Origin: Acidobacteriota bacterium
GTDB lineage: Bacteria; Acidobacteriota; Blastocatellia; Pyrinomonadales; Pyrinomonadaceae
DNA: 64,000 bases
Assembly (NCBI GenBank): GCA_029781855.1
Contig: JAKOVX010000042.1
Location: 1 to 64,000 of the forward strand
Reading direction: 5' to 3'
This document shows, piece after piece, positions 18,189 through 27,450 of the stretch (its first letter is position 1; every line of letters starts with the position of its first letter). A program made the translations under genes and the position numbers. Below the pieces are notes generated by a model. That model made no database searches and was not told the origin of the DNA. It saw only the letters and a program-made list of their open reading frames with translations.

Positions 18189-19115
18189 ATGAGTGATCCT
18201 CTTGAAGCCTCGGAAAGAACTGTCGGTGTCGAAGTTTCGAATTCGGCTTTGATCGCGGCCTATGTCGATGCGGGAGGTGAGATCCTGGCGACTCACAAGG
18301 CCGATATCGATTTTGCCGAGTCTTCGTCCACACAGCTGGTTGCCTTTGTTAAGGGGCTTGAGGACGTTTTTGGAACATTTTCACAAATTGGGGTTGCTGT
18401 TCCGGGCCTGATTGCGGCAGACGGTCGAAGTGTTGCTTACTCGGTTCATATCCCTGAGCATTCGGGACTGGACCTTGCCGACCGGATCGAGTCCGCGACA
18501 GGTAAACGAACGGTCATCGAAAACGATGCGAACGCTGCGGGTTATGGTGAATATCGTCTTGGGGCCGGCCGGGGAGCTCAAGATTTGTTCTTTGCCACAC
18601 TTGGCGTCGGCGTCGGCGGGTCGATCATTTTTGGCGGCAAGCTATGGCGCGGAGTCGCTGGTTTTGCCGGTGAATTTGGCTACGTCCCGATCAATTCCGA
18701 AGGTGTGCGACTCGAGGAGGTCGCTTCGTCCTCCAACATTATTCGGCGGACCCGGGAACGGTTTCACCAGGACAGCACTTCGTCGCTAGTCGAGATCGGC
18801 GAAAACCGATTGACGATCGCGGACATTGTGTCTGCCGCTGAGGCTGAGGACGATTTTGCCAAATTAATGCTCGAACGAACGGGTCACTACGTTGGGATCG
18901 GGGTCGCTAGCGTTATCAACTTGCTCAACATTGAGCGAATTGTAATAGGCGGAGAGATCATGGGTGGGCGGCATATCATTCTTGATTCGGTAATTGCTCG
19001 TGCCCGCGAATTGTCGTTCCGGCCGTCGTTCGACGCCACGGTGATCGCGGCGAGCGAGCTGGGAGCGAACGCCGCTGCTGCGGGTGCCGCTCTTCTTGCC
19101 CGCGGCGAAAACTGA
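18189..19115 (+). CDS. ROK-family protein (glucokinase-like) lacking the zinc motif
   Basis: 308 residues from ATG 18189. The ROK/actin-like ATPase fold shows VEVSNSALIAAYVD, VAVPGLI, catalytic Asp in ENDANAAGYGEY and LGVGVGGSIIFGGKLWRG. ROK kinases normally continue GExGH...C.CG..GC.E; here the segment is GEFGYVPINSEGVRLEEVAS, so the His and all the Cys ligands are missing. No helix-turn-helix is present, so it is not a ROK repressor. Probably a hexokinase-type sugar kinase; substrate unknown. A good sigma70 promoter precedes it. Confidence 0.85.
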   Translation: MSDPLEASERTVGVEVSNSALIAAYVDAGGEILATHKADIDFAESSSTQLVAFVKGLEDVFGTFSQIGVAVPGLIAADGRSVAYSVHIPEHSGLDLADRIESATGKRTVIENDANAAGYGEYRLGAGRGAQDLFFATLGVGVGGSIIFGGKLWRGVAGFAGEFGYVPINSEGVRLEEVASSSNIIRRTRERFHQDSTSSLVEIGENRLTIADIVSAAEAEDDFAKLMLERTGHYVGIGVASVINLLNIERIVIGGEIMGGRHIILDSVIARARELSFRPSFDATVIAASELGANAAAAGAALLARGEN

Positions 19116-19219
19116 ATTTTGGACAAATAATTGTTGGAATAATCCGGCATATCAGCCAAACTAATTTGTGAAGCTTTGCACGAACTCCCGAACAGAGTGT
19201 AAGTTTATGTTAATGAAAC

Positions 19220-19265
19220 TTGCGGTTTTATGATGTTTTAGTAATATCATTTATGATTCATAAAT
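19220..19265 (+). promoter_or_regulatory. Candidate promoter and palindromic operator upstream of the ACIII-oxidase operon
   Basis: TTGCGG (19220-19225), a 16-base spacer and TAATAT (19242-19247) form a candidate promoter. Immediately downstream, 19249-19265 is a perfect 17-base palindrome, ATTTATGA-T-TCATAAAT, which would cover the transcription start. The rest of the 282-bp gap (19116-19397) is AT-rich and holds no convincing ORF. Confidence 0.45.
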
Positions 19266-19397
19266 TCGCCAGATAGTTTTACGGTCGCAAGCATAGATAT
19301 TAAATAATAGGCGTGTTCTTCCTAGATCTCGGACGAAAGATCTGGGTAAGTCTGTGATTTCGCTCAGAGCGATTCGCGATTTTCAAGAGATTTTCAA

Positions 19398-20057
19398 ATG
19401 GCACAGATCTTCAACAAGAGTGCAAACAACATCGCCAAGATCAGCATGGTCATGGTGGTCGTTTTGGCTGGCGGGGCTTTCTACTTCTATACCCAGATCG
19501 CCCGTTCCTCTTACCTGACGGGACGATACCTTGAAAAGCAACAACCCGTTCAGTTCAGTCACAAACACCACGTTGGAGATGACGGGATCGATTGCCGGTA
19601 TTGCCACCAGACGGTTGAGACGACTGCATCGGCCGGCATGCCGCCGACTCAGACCTGCATGAATTGCCATAGTCAATTGTGGGCTGACAGCCCGTATCTT
19701 GAACCGGTTCGTGCCAGCTATCGTGACAACAAGCCGATCGAGTGGGAACGCGTTCACGATCTTCCCGAATATGCCTACTTCAACCACAGTATCCATGTTG
19801 CGAAGGGTGTAGGCTGCTCAACCTGTCACGGCCAGATCGACAACATGCCGGCCGTGTACCAGGAAAACACTTTACAGATGGAATGGTGCATCAATTGTCA
19901 CAAGAACCCGGAACAGTTCATCAGGCCGAAATCCGAGATCTACAACATGCAGTGGCAAGACGGTGATATAAATGCCGCGGAACGGGCAAAGCTTAAAACC
20001 GATTATAAGATCAGAAGCAGGGAAATGATGACCAGCTGCTCTACCTGTCACCGATAA
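19398..20057 (+). CDS. actA: Alternative complex III pentaheme cytochrome subunit ActA
   Basis: Membrane-anchored multiheme c-type cytochrome of ACIII, which oxidises quinol and passes electrons to a cytochrome c domain or oxidase. A single N-terminal transmembrane segment (about 14-33) is followed by five CxxCH haem motifs at 66-70, 87-91, 140-144, 164-168 and 214-218, with extra His residues (HKHHVG, FNHSIHV) as distal ligands. The 219-residue length is typical. It is the first gene of an actABCDEF-sco-cox transcript, with actB 29 bases downstream. Confidence 0.94.
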   Translation: MAQIFNKSANNIAKISMVMVVVLAGGAFYFYTQIARSSYLTGRYLEKQQPVQFSHKHHVGDDGIDCRYCHQTVETTASAGMPPTQTCMNCHSQLWADSPYLEPVRASYRDNKPIEWERVHDLPEYAYFNHSIHVAKGVGCSTCHGQIDNMPAVYQENTLQMEWCINCHKNPEQFIRPKSEIYNMQWQDGDINAAERAKLKTDYKIRSREMMTSCSTCHR

Positions 20058-20086
20058 AGCGAGTAAATAGAGGAACTAGAAGAAAC

Positions 20087-23000
20087 ATGCCCAGTTTGGA
20101 CAGTAAAAACAGCTTCGCGTCGCTGCGGGACAAGATTCTTGCACAAAGCGGCAAGCAATATTGGCGCAGCATCGAGGAGCATGCCGACACCCCGGAATTC
20201 CGGGAATTGATCTCGCAGGAATATCCGCACGAGATCGAAGAATGGGATAACAGCCTCAGCCGACGAAATTTTGTCAAGGTAATGGGTGCGTCGCTCGCCT
20301 TGGCGGGCCTCAGCGGCTGCGTGGTCCAGCCACCGGAGAAGATCGTTCCTTACGTCCGGCCTCAGGAAGGTATGCTTCCCGGCAAGCCTCTGTTTTTTGC
20401 GACAGCGATGTCGATCGGTGGAGTTGCTACCGGCCTCTTGGCCAAAGCCTTCGATGGCCGGCCCATAAAGGTCGAGGGAAACCCTGACCACCCGGGTAGC
20501 CGTGGTTCAACTGACGTTCTCGCCCAGGCATCAATTCTTGGGATGTACGACCCTGACCGTTCGCAGGAAGTCACATATCGCGGGACCGCGAAGTCGTGGC
20601 CGAACTTCATGACGGATTTTCGTGCCGCAGTCGACGAGAACAGAAAGGACGGAGGGGCGGGCGTTCGTTTCCTGACCGAGACCGTTACATCCCCGACGCT
20701 GATCGACCAGATGAACCGCGTGAAGGCCGAGTTCCCGAATTCAAAATGGGTCCAGTACGAGCCGGTCAACTCGGATAACGCAATGGCGGGGGCGAAGCTT
20801 GCTTTTGGTGCACCTGCTCAGGCGGTTTACAAATTCAATAAAGCCAGCCGGATCTTGACGCTTGGAGCTGATGTTTTTTCGGGCTTTAACGTAGCGTACA
20901 TTAAGGATTTTGCCGAGGGACGTGCTTTCGACGAAGAAACGAAAGACATGAACCGGCTCTATTCGGTTGAAGCGACGGTAAGCATCACCGGAGCTAAGGC
21001 CGATCACAGATTGGCGATCAAACCGAGTCAGATGACCGAGGTTGCCAAGGCTATTGCCAAAGCGGTCGGCGTGGATGGTGCGACCTCGACTTACTCGGAA
21101 AACGGTGCGTGGATCTCCGCGATGGCGAAGGATCTGTTGGCATCCAAGGGCAAGTCTCTGGTCGTGGCGGGCGATGATCAGTCGCCGGTTGTCCACGCAC
21201 TTGCACACGCCATGAACGCGGCACTGGGCAATGTCGGACAGACCGTTACTTACATCGAGCCGCTCGCGCCCGGAACCGATCGGCCGCAGATCGAGCAATT
21301 CCGCGAGTTGATCGCTGACATCGACGCCGGTCGCGTCAAACTGCTCGTTATTTTGGGAGGAAATCCTGTTTACAATTCGCCTGCGGATCTGAAGCTCAAT
21401 GCCGAGCGCATGAACAAGATCGGCCTGCGAGTGCACCTAGGACTTCACTCGGATGAAACGGCAGAGCTTTGCCATTGGCATATCGATGAGAAGCATTTTC
21501 TCGAAGGTTGGAGCGACGCACGGGCATTTGACGGCACGGCGAATATTATCCAGCCGGTGATCAACCCACTATATGACGGGAAAAATGCACACGAGGTCGT
21601 CCAGCTTTTCTTCAAAGAGAATTACGATAAGAATGACCACGATATCGTAAAAGAATTCTGGCAGAAGACCGACATCAAGCCTGCCGCCGCGCCGGCGAAA
21701 ACTGAAGCAAAAGCAAGTGAGACGCCCGCGAAGGCGGAAAAGCCCGTCGAAACGAACAGTGCTAAGAAACCTGAGACGACGGCCGCGGCAGTTCCTATTG
21801 CGTCACCGCCGTCTGTTGCTCCCAAATCCTTCGAAGATAATTGGCGAAAATCCGTCCATGACGGATATATTCCTGGAACTGCGTCAGCTGTAAAAACGGT
21901 ATCCGTAAGCACAGCATTTCTTAGCCAGCCCGAAGCAAAGCCTGCCGGTAGTGGCTCGTTAGAGTTCGTAATCTTGCCCGATCCGTGCGTTTACGACGGG
22001 CGATTTTCGAACAACGGATGGCTGCAGGAGCTGCCGAACCCGCTTAACAAGGTTACTTGGGAAAACGTCGCCCTGGTCAGTCCGAAGACCGCCGCAAAAT
22101 TCGGGATCAACAAAGGAAACGACTCGGAAGAAATGACCGGCGGTTCACAGGACACGGCTTTTATTAACACTAAGGGTGGAAATCAAAGTTCGGATCTTGT
22201 GACAATTACTTATCAAGGTGCGAACGTTGCTCAGCCCGTACCGATGTGGATCACACCGGGTCAACCCGATGACGTCGTTACCATCTTTATGGGATACGGC
22301 AGGACACGTGCCGGCAAGGTCGGAACCGGGATCGGTTATAACGTATTTGACGTACGGCGTTCCGATGCGATGAATTACGGTTTCGGCGAGATCAAGCCAA
22401 CCGGCGAGACCTCGCAGGTCGCGTCAACGCAGATCCATTTCAACATGGAAGGCCGCGACATCCTCCGAAACTGGGACAAGGACGAATTCATCGCCGACCC
22501 GAAAATGGGTGAGCAGGAAAACGAGTACGACAAGTCGATGTTCCCTCGTGAATTTGAGACTTTGTACGAACAGAATACCCGTTGGGGTATGACCATCGAC
22601 CTCAATTCCTGCGTCGGCTGCAACGCTTGTGTGCTTGCCTGTCAGTCCGAGAACAATATCCCGGTTGTCGGCAAGGAGCAGATACTTCGCAGCCGTGAAA
22701 TGCACTGGATGCGGATCGACGCATATTATGGCGGCACGGATGCGAATGATCCGGAAGGGCCATATTTCCAGCCCGTCCTGTGCCAACAATGCGAGCAGGC
22801 TCCGTGCGAGGTGGTATGTCCGGTACACGCGACTGTTCATAGTGCCGAAGGCCTTAACGACATGGTTTACAACCGCTGTGTCGGAACGCGTTATTGTTCA
22901 AATAACTGTCCCTACAAGGTCCGCCGCTTCAACTTTATGCTTTACCAAGATTGGTACACGCCTCAGTACAAGTTGATGCGCAACCCTGAAGTTACGATCC

Positions 23001-23368
23001 GGAGCCGCGGTGTGATGGAGAAATGTACCTATTGCACCCAGCGAATTGCGGCGGCACGAATTGAAGCTCAGAAAGACGGTGCCCGAAAGATCCGCGACGG
23101 CGAGGTTATCACAGCGTGTCAATCGGCTTGTCCGACTGATGCGATCATTTTCGGCGACCTTGGCGACCCTGAAAGCCGCGTGTCGAAATCGAAAAAGAGC
23201 GAACGGGACTACACGTTGCTTAATGAGCTGAATACGCAGCCCAGGACAACGTATCTGGCCGGTCTGAAAAATCAGAACAAGGAAATGCCCGATTATCGGC
23301 CTCCGGTCAAGAAGAAGTCGGCAGGGCATGGAGCTGAGAAAAAAGCCTCGGGAGGCGAATCGCACTGA
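20087..23368 (+). CDS. actB: Alternative complex III subunit ActB (molybdopterin-oxidoreductase-like plus ferredoxin domains)
   Basis: A 1093-residue fusion of a molybdopterin oxidoreductase-like domain (about 80-800, without evident pterin chemistry in ACIII) and a four-cluster ferredoxin domain (about 830-1050). A Tat-like signal SRRNFVKVMGAS (58-69) with a following hydrophobic stretch and LSGC suggests periplasmic export and a possible lipid anchor. Cluster cysteines are in CVGCNACVLACQ (842-853), CQQCEQAPCEVVCP, CVGTRYCSNNCP, CTYC and CQSACP. A low-complexity Ala/Pro/Lys linker occupies about 530-580. It lies between actA and the NrfD-like actC. Confidence 0.94.
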   Translation: MPSLDSKNSFASLRDKILAQSGKQYWRSIEEHADTPEFRELISQEYPHEIEEWDNSLSRRNFVKVMGASLALAGLSGCVVQPPEKIVPYVRPQEGMLPGKPLFFATAMSIGGVATGLLAKAFDGRPIKVEGNPDHPGSRGSTDVLAQASILGMYDPDRSQEVTYRGTAKSWPNFMTDFRAAVDENRKDGGAGVRFLTETVTSPTLIDQMNRVKAEFPNSKWVQYEPVNSDNAMAGAKLAFGAPAQAVYKFNKASRILTLGADVFSGFNVAYIKDFAEGRAFDEETKDMNRLYSVEATVSITGAKADHRLAIKPSQMTEVAKAIAKAVGVDGATSTYSENGAWISAMAKDLLASKGKSLVVAGDDQSPVVHALAHAMNAALGNVGQTVTYIEPLAPGTDRPQIEQFRELIADIDAGRVKLLVILGGNPVYNSPADLKLNAERMNKIGLRVHLGLHSDETAELCHWHIDEKHFLEGWSDARAFDGTANIIQPVINPLYDGKNAHEVVQLFFKENYDKNDHDIVKEFWQKTDIKPAAAPAKTEAKASETPAKAEKPVETNSAKKPETTAAAVPIASPPSVAPKSFEDNWRKSVHDGYIPGTASAVKTVSVSTAFLSQPEAKPAGSGSLEFVILPDPCVYDGRFSNNGWLQELPNPLNKVTWENVALVSPKTAAKFGINKGNDSEEMTGGSQDTAFINTKGGNQSSDLVTITYQGANVAQPVPMWITPGQPDDVVTIFMGYGRTRAGKVGTGIGYNVFDVRRSDAMNYGFGEIKPTGETSQVASTQIHFNMEGRDILRNWDKDEFIADPKMGEQENEYDKSMFPREFETLYEQNTRWGMTIDLNSCVGCNACVLACQSENNIPVVGKEQILRSREMHWMRIDAYYGGTDANDPEGPYFQPVLCQQCEQAPCEVVCPVHATVHSAEGLNDMVYNRCVGTRYCSNNCPYKVRRFNFMLYQDWYTPQYKLMRNPEVTIRSRGVMEKCTYCTQRIAAARIEAQKDGARKIRDGEVITACQSACPTDAIIFGDLGDPESRVSKSKKSERDYTLLNELNTQPRTTYLAGLKNQNKEMPDYRPPVKKKSAGHGAEKKASGGESH

Positions 23369-23427
23369 TCGAAGATCGCCACGGATTCCTCTACGGATGA
23401 GGCGGCGGCCATAGGTTACAACCAGCT

Positions 23428-24876
23428 ATGCAGGATTTAGAGAAACTTCAAAAGAAAATGCGTCCGGCGATGGTCGAGGGTGACCATTCGCTTGGAAGCG
23501 TTTCGGATAAGATCGGCGACGTCACGTTGAAGAAAAGGACGCCGTTCTTCTGGTTTGTCGGGTTTGGCATCGCGTTCATGATCGCGCAGTGCTTGCTGAT
23601 GACGACGACCTGGCTGCTGGCTAAGGGTGTCGGCATCTGGGGCAATAATCAGCCGATCGGATGGGCGTTCCCGATCATCAATTTCGTTTGGTGGATCGGT
23701 ATCGGACACGCCGGAACGCTGATCTCGGCTATCTTGTTGCTTCTCAACCAAAAATGGCGCACGTCGATCAATCGGTTTGCTGAGGCAATGACGCTTTTTG
23801 CTGTGGCCTGCGCCGGTATGTTTCCTCTGCTGCATACCGGCCGTCCGTGGCTTGCCGTTTACTGGCTGTTCCCGATCCCCAATACAATGGGGATCTGGCC
23901 GCAGTTCCGCAGCCCGCTCATCTGGGACGTTTTCGCTGTCTCGACGTATGCAACCGTATCGCTTTTGTTCTGGTATGTAGGCTTGATACCCGATTTTGCG
24001 ACTCTGCGTGACCGGGCGAAGAGCAAGTATTTCAGGTTCGTCTATGCCGCACTTTGCTGGGGATGGCGTGGTTCCGCCCGTCACTGGCACCGATATGAGA
24101 TCGCCTACCTGATCCTGGCCGGCCTTTCGACACCGCTCGTGTTGTCGGTTCACTCGATCGTGTCCCTCGACTTCTCGGTGTCGCAGGTTCCGGGATGGCA
24201 CGCGACGATCTTTCCGCCATATTTCGTAGCCGGAGCAATTTTCGCCGGATTCGCCATGGTTCTGATCCTGTGCATTCCTCTGCGGATCCTGTACAACATG
24301 AAGGACCTCATTACCGAGACCCATTTGATCTATATGGGCAAGGTGATGTTGGCAACCGGACTGATCGTGGTTTACGGATACGCTATGGAGGCATTTTTTG
24401 CATGGTACAGTGCGTCTCCGACTGAATTGTTCATGATCAGGAACCGAATATGGGAGGGCCCATATTGGATGTTTTACTGGATGCTGATATTTTGCAACGG
24501 CATCTCTATTCAATTCCTCTGGTTCAAACGTTTTCGCGAAAGTCCGTTTTGGCTATTTGTAATTTCGATCATTGTCAGTATCGGTATGTGGCTGGAGCGG
24601 TTCGTGATCATTATTACCAGCTTGAGCCGGGACTTTCTTCCGTCGTCGTGGGGAATGTTTTCTCCGACCGTCTTCGACATCACGATGTTCCTGGGTACGA
24701 TCGGATTCTTCTTCTCACTGATATTCCTGTTCGTGCGGTTCGTTCCGATCATATCGATCTTTGAGGTGCGCACCCTTTTGCCTGAAGCAAACGTTCACGG
24801 CCACCAACAGGATTTTGAAGAGAACGTCGTTGAGATCGAGGAAACCTACGATCGCACCGATCCGCCTAATTCATAG
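23428..24876 (+). CDS. actC: Alternative complex III quinol-binding membrane subunit ActC (NrfD-like)
   Basis: Polysulphide reductase NrfD-family membrane protein of 482 residues with about ten transmembrane helices. Family segments such as NFVWWIGIGHAGTLISAILL and FPLLHTGRPWLAVYWL place the quinol site near the periplasmic face. It anchors ActB and is thought to bind quinol. A soluble acidic tail (ENVVEIEETYDRTDPPN) ends the protein. Gap to actB is 59 bases, to actD 27 bases. Confidence 0.93.
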   Translation: MQDLEKLQKKMRPAMVEGDHSLGSVSDKIGDVTLKKRTPFFWFVGFGIAFMIAQCLLMTTTWLLAKGVGIWGNNQPIGWAFPIINFVWWIGIGHAGTLISAILLLLNQKWRTSINRFAEAMTLFAVACAGMFPLLHTGRPWLAVYWLFPIPNTMGIWPQFRSPLIWDVFAVSTYATVSLLFWYVGLIPDFATLRDRAKSKYFRFVYAALCWGWRGSARHWHRYEIAYLILAGLSTPLVLSVHSIVSLDFSVSQVPGWHATIFPPYFVAGAIFAGFAMVLILCIPLRILYNMKDLITETHLIYMGKVMLATGLIVVYGYAMEAFFAWYSASPTELFMIRNRIWEGPYWMFYWMLIFCNGISIQFLWFKRFRESPFWLFVISIIVSIGMWLERFVIIITSLSRDFLPSSWGMFSPTVFDITMFLGTIGFFFSLIFLFVRFVPIISIFEVRTLLPEANVHGHQQDFEENVVEIEETYDRTDPPNS

Positions 24877-24903
24877 GCGTCGGTTGATCGCGAAGAAGAT
24901 TTT

Positions 24904-25455
24904 ATGTTTGCGGATTTTGATATGAGCAAAAAGATATACGGAATCATGGCTGAGTTCGATACGGCGACCGAAATGGTCGACGCGGCGAACGAGATCCGTT
25001 TGGCAGGTTATACGAAGACCGATGCGTTTTCGCCATTCCCGCTGCACGAGATCGACGAGGCCTTAGGTATCAAGCGCAGCATATTGCCGTACCTGATATT
25101 CGCAGGCGGCATAACCGGATTGCTTACGGCTTTGGGGCTCGTTTACTTTGTCCATGTGCTTGATTATCCGATCATCGTCGGAGGCCGGCCATATTTCAGT
25201 CTGCCTTCGTTCATCCCGCCGATGTTCGAACTGACGATCTTGTTCTCAGCCGGGACAGCCGTATTTGGAATGTTGTTCCTCAACGGACTGCCCTCGCCAT
25301 ATCACCCCGTATTTAACGTTCCGAGATTTGCTCTCGCAACGCGTGAGAAGTTCTTCGTATTGATCGAGGCGGAAGATCCGAACTACGACTACGAAGTGAC
25401 CAGAAAGTTTATGGAGAGCTTAAAGGCGCAGGAGGTGTTCGATGTTCCGGAATAA
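24904..25455 (+). CDS. actD: Alternative complex III subunit ActD (DUF3341)
   Basis: 183 residues with a soluble N-terminal domain (YGIMAEFDTATEMVDAANEI) and two transmembrane segments (about 60-82 and 108-128), the DUF3341 plan. Known in ACIII as a membrane-associated structural subunit without cofactors. ATG 24904 follows GAAGAAG; ATG 24922 is an alternative start. The 3' end overlaps actE by 14 bases. Confidence 0.93.
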   Translation: MFADFDMSKKIYGIMAEFDTATEMVDAANEIRLAGYTKTDAFSPFPLHEIDEALGIKRSILPYLIFAGGITGLLTALGLVYFVHVLDYPIIVGGRPYFSLPSFIPPMFELTILFSAGTAVFGMLFLNGLPSPYHPVFNVPRFALATREKFFVLIEAEDPNYDYEVTRKFMESLKAQEVFDVPE

Positions 25456-26194
25456 CCTCCTAAATAAAACTAAGAACCGGACCGGCAAGGTCGATTCGGT
25501 TCGCCGGCCCGTTAGGTTTGCCTTGTTCTTGCTGCCGCTCGTCCTGTTCGCCGGCTGCGGCGTGCGTTTTGATATGCAGGATCAGCCGCGCTACAAGGCA
25601 TACAAGGAGAGTACGTTCTTCTCTGACAAACGAGCTTCGCGGGACATTCCTGAAGGGTCGATACCGCGTGGACAGCTTCACGATAACAAGGCGTTCTATA
25701 CCGGCAAGATCGACAATCCCGATCCTAACGCCGTGGCCGCAACCACCACAAACGCCAATGGAAATACGATCGTTTCCAGTTTTCCGAACGATATAGATGA
25801 ATTTCCGATCCCTGTCACCAAGGAATTAGTAGAGAGAGGGCAAGAGCGGTATAACATTTACTGCATCGTGTGCCATGGCCCGTCGGGGAACGGCGATGGA
25901 ATGATCGTGCGGCGTGGTTTCTCGGCGCCGCCGACGTATCACGACGATAGGTTGAGAAATGCTCCCGTCGGACACTTCTTCGATGTGATCTCAAACGGCT
26001 GGGGCAAGATGAACAGCTACGGAGCGGCGGTCCAGCCGGCAGACCGGTGGGCGATCATCGCGTATATCAGGGCTCTGCAGCTAAGTCAGAACCCGGATGA
26101 GAATTTGAAAATGAACACTAATAAAGAGTCGAAACCCGCGACGGCCGTACCGGCCGCATCGCCGGACGCGAAGAATCGCGGAGGTGGAATGTAG
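25442..26194 (+). CDS. actE: Alternative complex III monohaem cytochrome c subunit ActE
   Basis: A 250-residue lipoprotein-type cytochrome c. Signal LFLLPLVLFAGCGVRF gives lipobox FAGC. One haem motif CIVCH is at 141-145, with a plausible axial Met in WGKMNSYG. The C-terminus is an Ala/Pro/Lys-rich tail after residue about 215. It likely receives electrons from ActA/ActB. It overlaps actD by 14 bases and its stop abuts the actF start directly. Confidence 0.93.
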   Translation: MFRNNLLNKTKNRTGKVDSVRRPVRFALFLLPLVLFAGCGVRFDMQDQPRYKAYKESTFFSDKRASRDIPEGSIPRGQLHDNKAFYTGKIDNPDPNAVAATTTNANGNTIVSSFPNDIDEFPIPVTKELVERGQERYNIYCIVCHGPSGNGDGMIVRRGFSAPPTYHDDRLRNAPVGHFFDVISNGWGKMNSYGAAVQPADRWAIIAYIRALQLSQNPDENLKMNTNKESKPATAVPAASPDAKNRGGGM

Positions 26195-27418
26195 ATGGCG
26201 GAAGTCGGCAAATATTTTGTCCCCCAAGGCATGAATCGTTTCCGGACCGTGGCTCTCGGTGTCGGTGCAATCGCCTTGCTCCTTTGGGCCGGAGGGGCCT
26301 ATTTCAGTACCGAACAGGCACTGCGCTCCTGGCTGCTGGGATTCATCTTTTGGGGTGGAATCACCATCGGCTGCCTCGGCGTTCTTATGCTCCAATACCT
26401 GACAGGTGGAGCCTGGGGCGTCGTGATCAGGCGGACTCTAGAGGCCGGTGCTCGGACGCTGCCATTGGTGATCCTGGCTTTTGTTCCTATCGCGATCGGA
26501 GTTTATTCCAGGAGCGTCTATGCGTGGACCCATTTGCCGGCGGACGACCCCGCAATGGCTCATCGCGGCGTCTTTATGGAGCCTTGGTTCTGGATCCTTC
26601 GGACGGCGATCTATTTTGCATTGTTTTATGTAATGCAATACCTGCTGGATAAATGGTCCGTTCAGCAGGACAAGACCGACAACGTTTTCGATTCAGAGCG
26701 GATTCTCGAAAAGGCCTCCCGATTCTCCGGGCCTGCAACGGTGATCTACAGTCTTGTGGTCACTTTCGCGGTGGTGGACTGGGTGATGACACTCGATGCT
26801 CACTGGTTCTCGACGATCTGGGGACTTCTTTTCGTGGCCGGATGGGCTCTAAGTTGTTTCTCGTTCACTGTAGTCGTGATGGCTTACCTGTCGGACAAAC
26901 CTCCGATGGACGGAATACTCGGGAAACGGCATTTCCATGATCTTGGTAAGTTGATGCTCGCTCTGACGATGGTCTGGGCGTATTTCAACTTCTCACAGTT
27001 CCTCATCATTTACTCCGGAAACCTGCCCGAAGAAACGTCCTGGTATTTGACCAGAATGAAGAATGGATGGGGATATGTCGGCATAATTCTGATCCTTTTC
27101 CATTTTGCGTTTCCGTTCCTCATTTTGCTCCAGCAGGACTTCAAGCGAAAGGCCAAATGGCTGGCGACGCTCGGCATTTTTATTCTGCTGATGCGTCTAG
27201 TTGATATGTACTATCAGATCGCTCCGGCACCGCGGATCGCTCCAGGGTATGAGAATGCTTCGCTCTTGCATGCTCTGAGTTGGCTTGATTTCGCTGCACC
27301 GGTTGCGATAGGCGGAATTTGGTTGTGGTGGTTCATAGGGCAACTGATGAAACGCCCGATAGTTCCGATCCAGGATCCTTTCTTTGAGAGCGCGGTTTCA
27401 CACGGAAAAGGACATTAG
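26195..27418 (+). CDS. actF: Alternative complex III membrane subunit ActF
   Basis: The second NrfD-like membrane subunit, 407 residues and about ten transmembrane helices. It has the ActF strings THLPADDPAMAHRG, DWVMTLDAHWFSTIWGLLF and FHDLGKLMLALTMVWAYFNF. ATG follows the actE stop with no gap. In ACIII structures this subunit packs against ActC/ActD and may take part in proton translocation. Length is standard. Confidence 0.93.
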   Translation: MAEVGKYFVPQGMNRFRTVALGVGAIALLLWAGGAYFSTEQALRSWLLGFIFWGGITIGCLGVLMLQYLTGGAWGVVIRRTLEAGARTLPLVILAFVPIAIGVYSRSVYAWTHLPADDPAMAHRGVFMEPWFWILRTAIYFALFYVMQYLLDKWSVQQDKTDNVFDSERILEKASRFSGPATVIYSLVVTFAVVDWVMTLDAHWFSTIWGLLFVAGWALSCFSFTVVVMAYLSDKPPMDGILGKRHFHDLGKLMLALTMVWAYFNFSQFLIIYSGNLPEETSWYLTRMKNGWGYVGIILILFHFAFPFLILLQQDFKRKAKWLATLGIFILLMRLVDMYYQIAPAPRIAPGYENASLLHALSWLDFAAPVAIGGIWLWWFIGQLMKRPIVPIQDPFFESAVSHGKGH

Positions 27419-27450
27419 GCCGTTGAACTAAGCAATAATTGGGTAACTAT

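Noticed and set aside
21677-21830. Frameshift or insertion in ActB at its Ala/Pro/Lys-rich stretch
   Set aside because: The frame continues cleanly into the iron-sulfur domain; low-complexity linkers at this position are plausible for a fusion protein.
23437-24513. A 358-codon open frame on the minus strand
   Set aside because: It is antisense to actC, has no recognisable motif, and its composition is the mirror of membrane-protein coding sequence.
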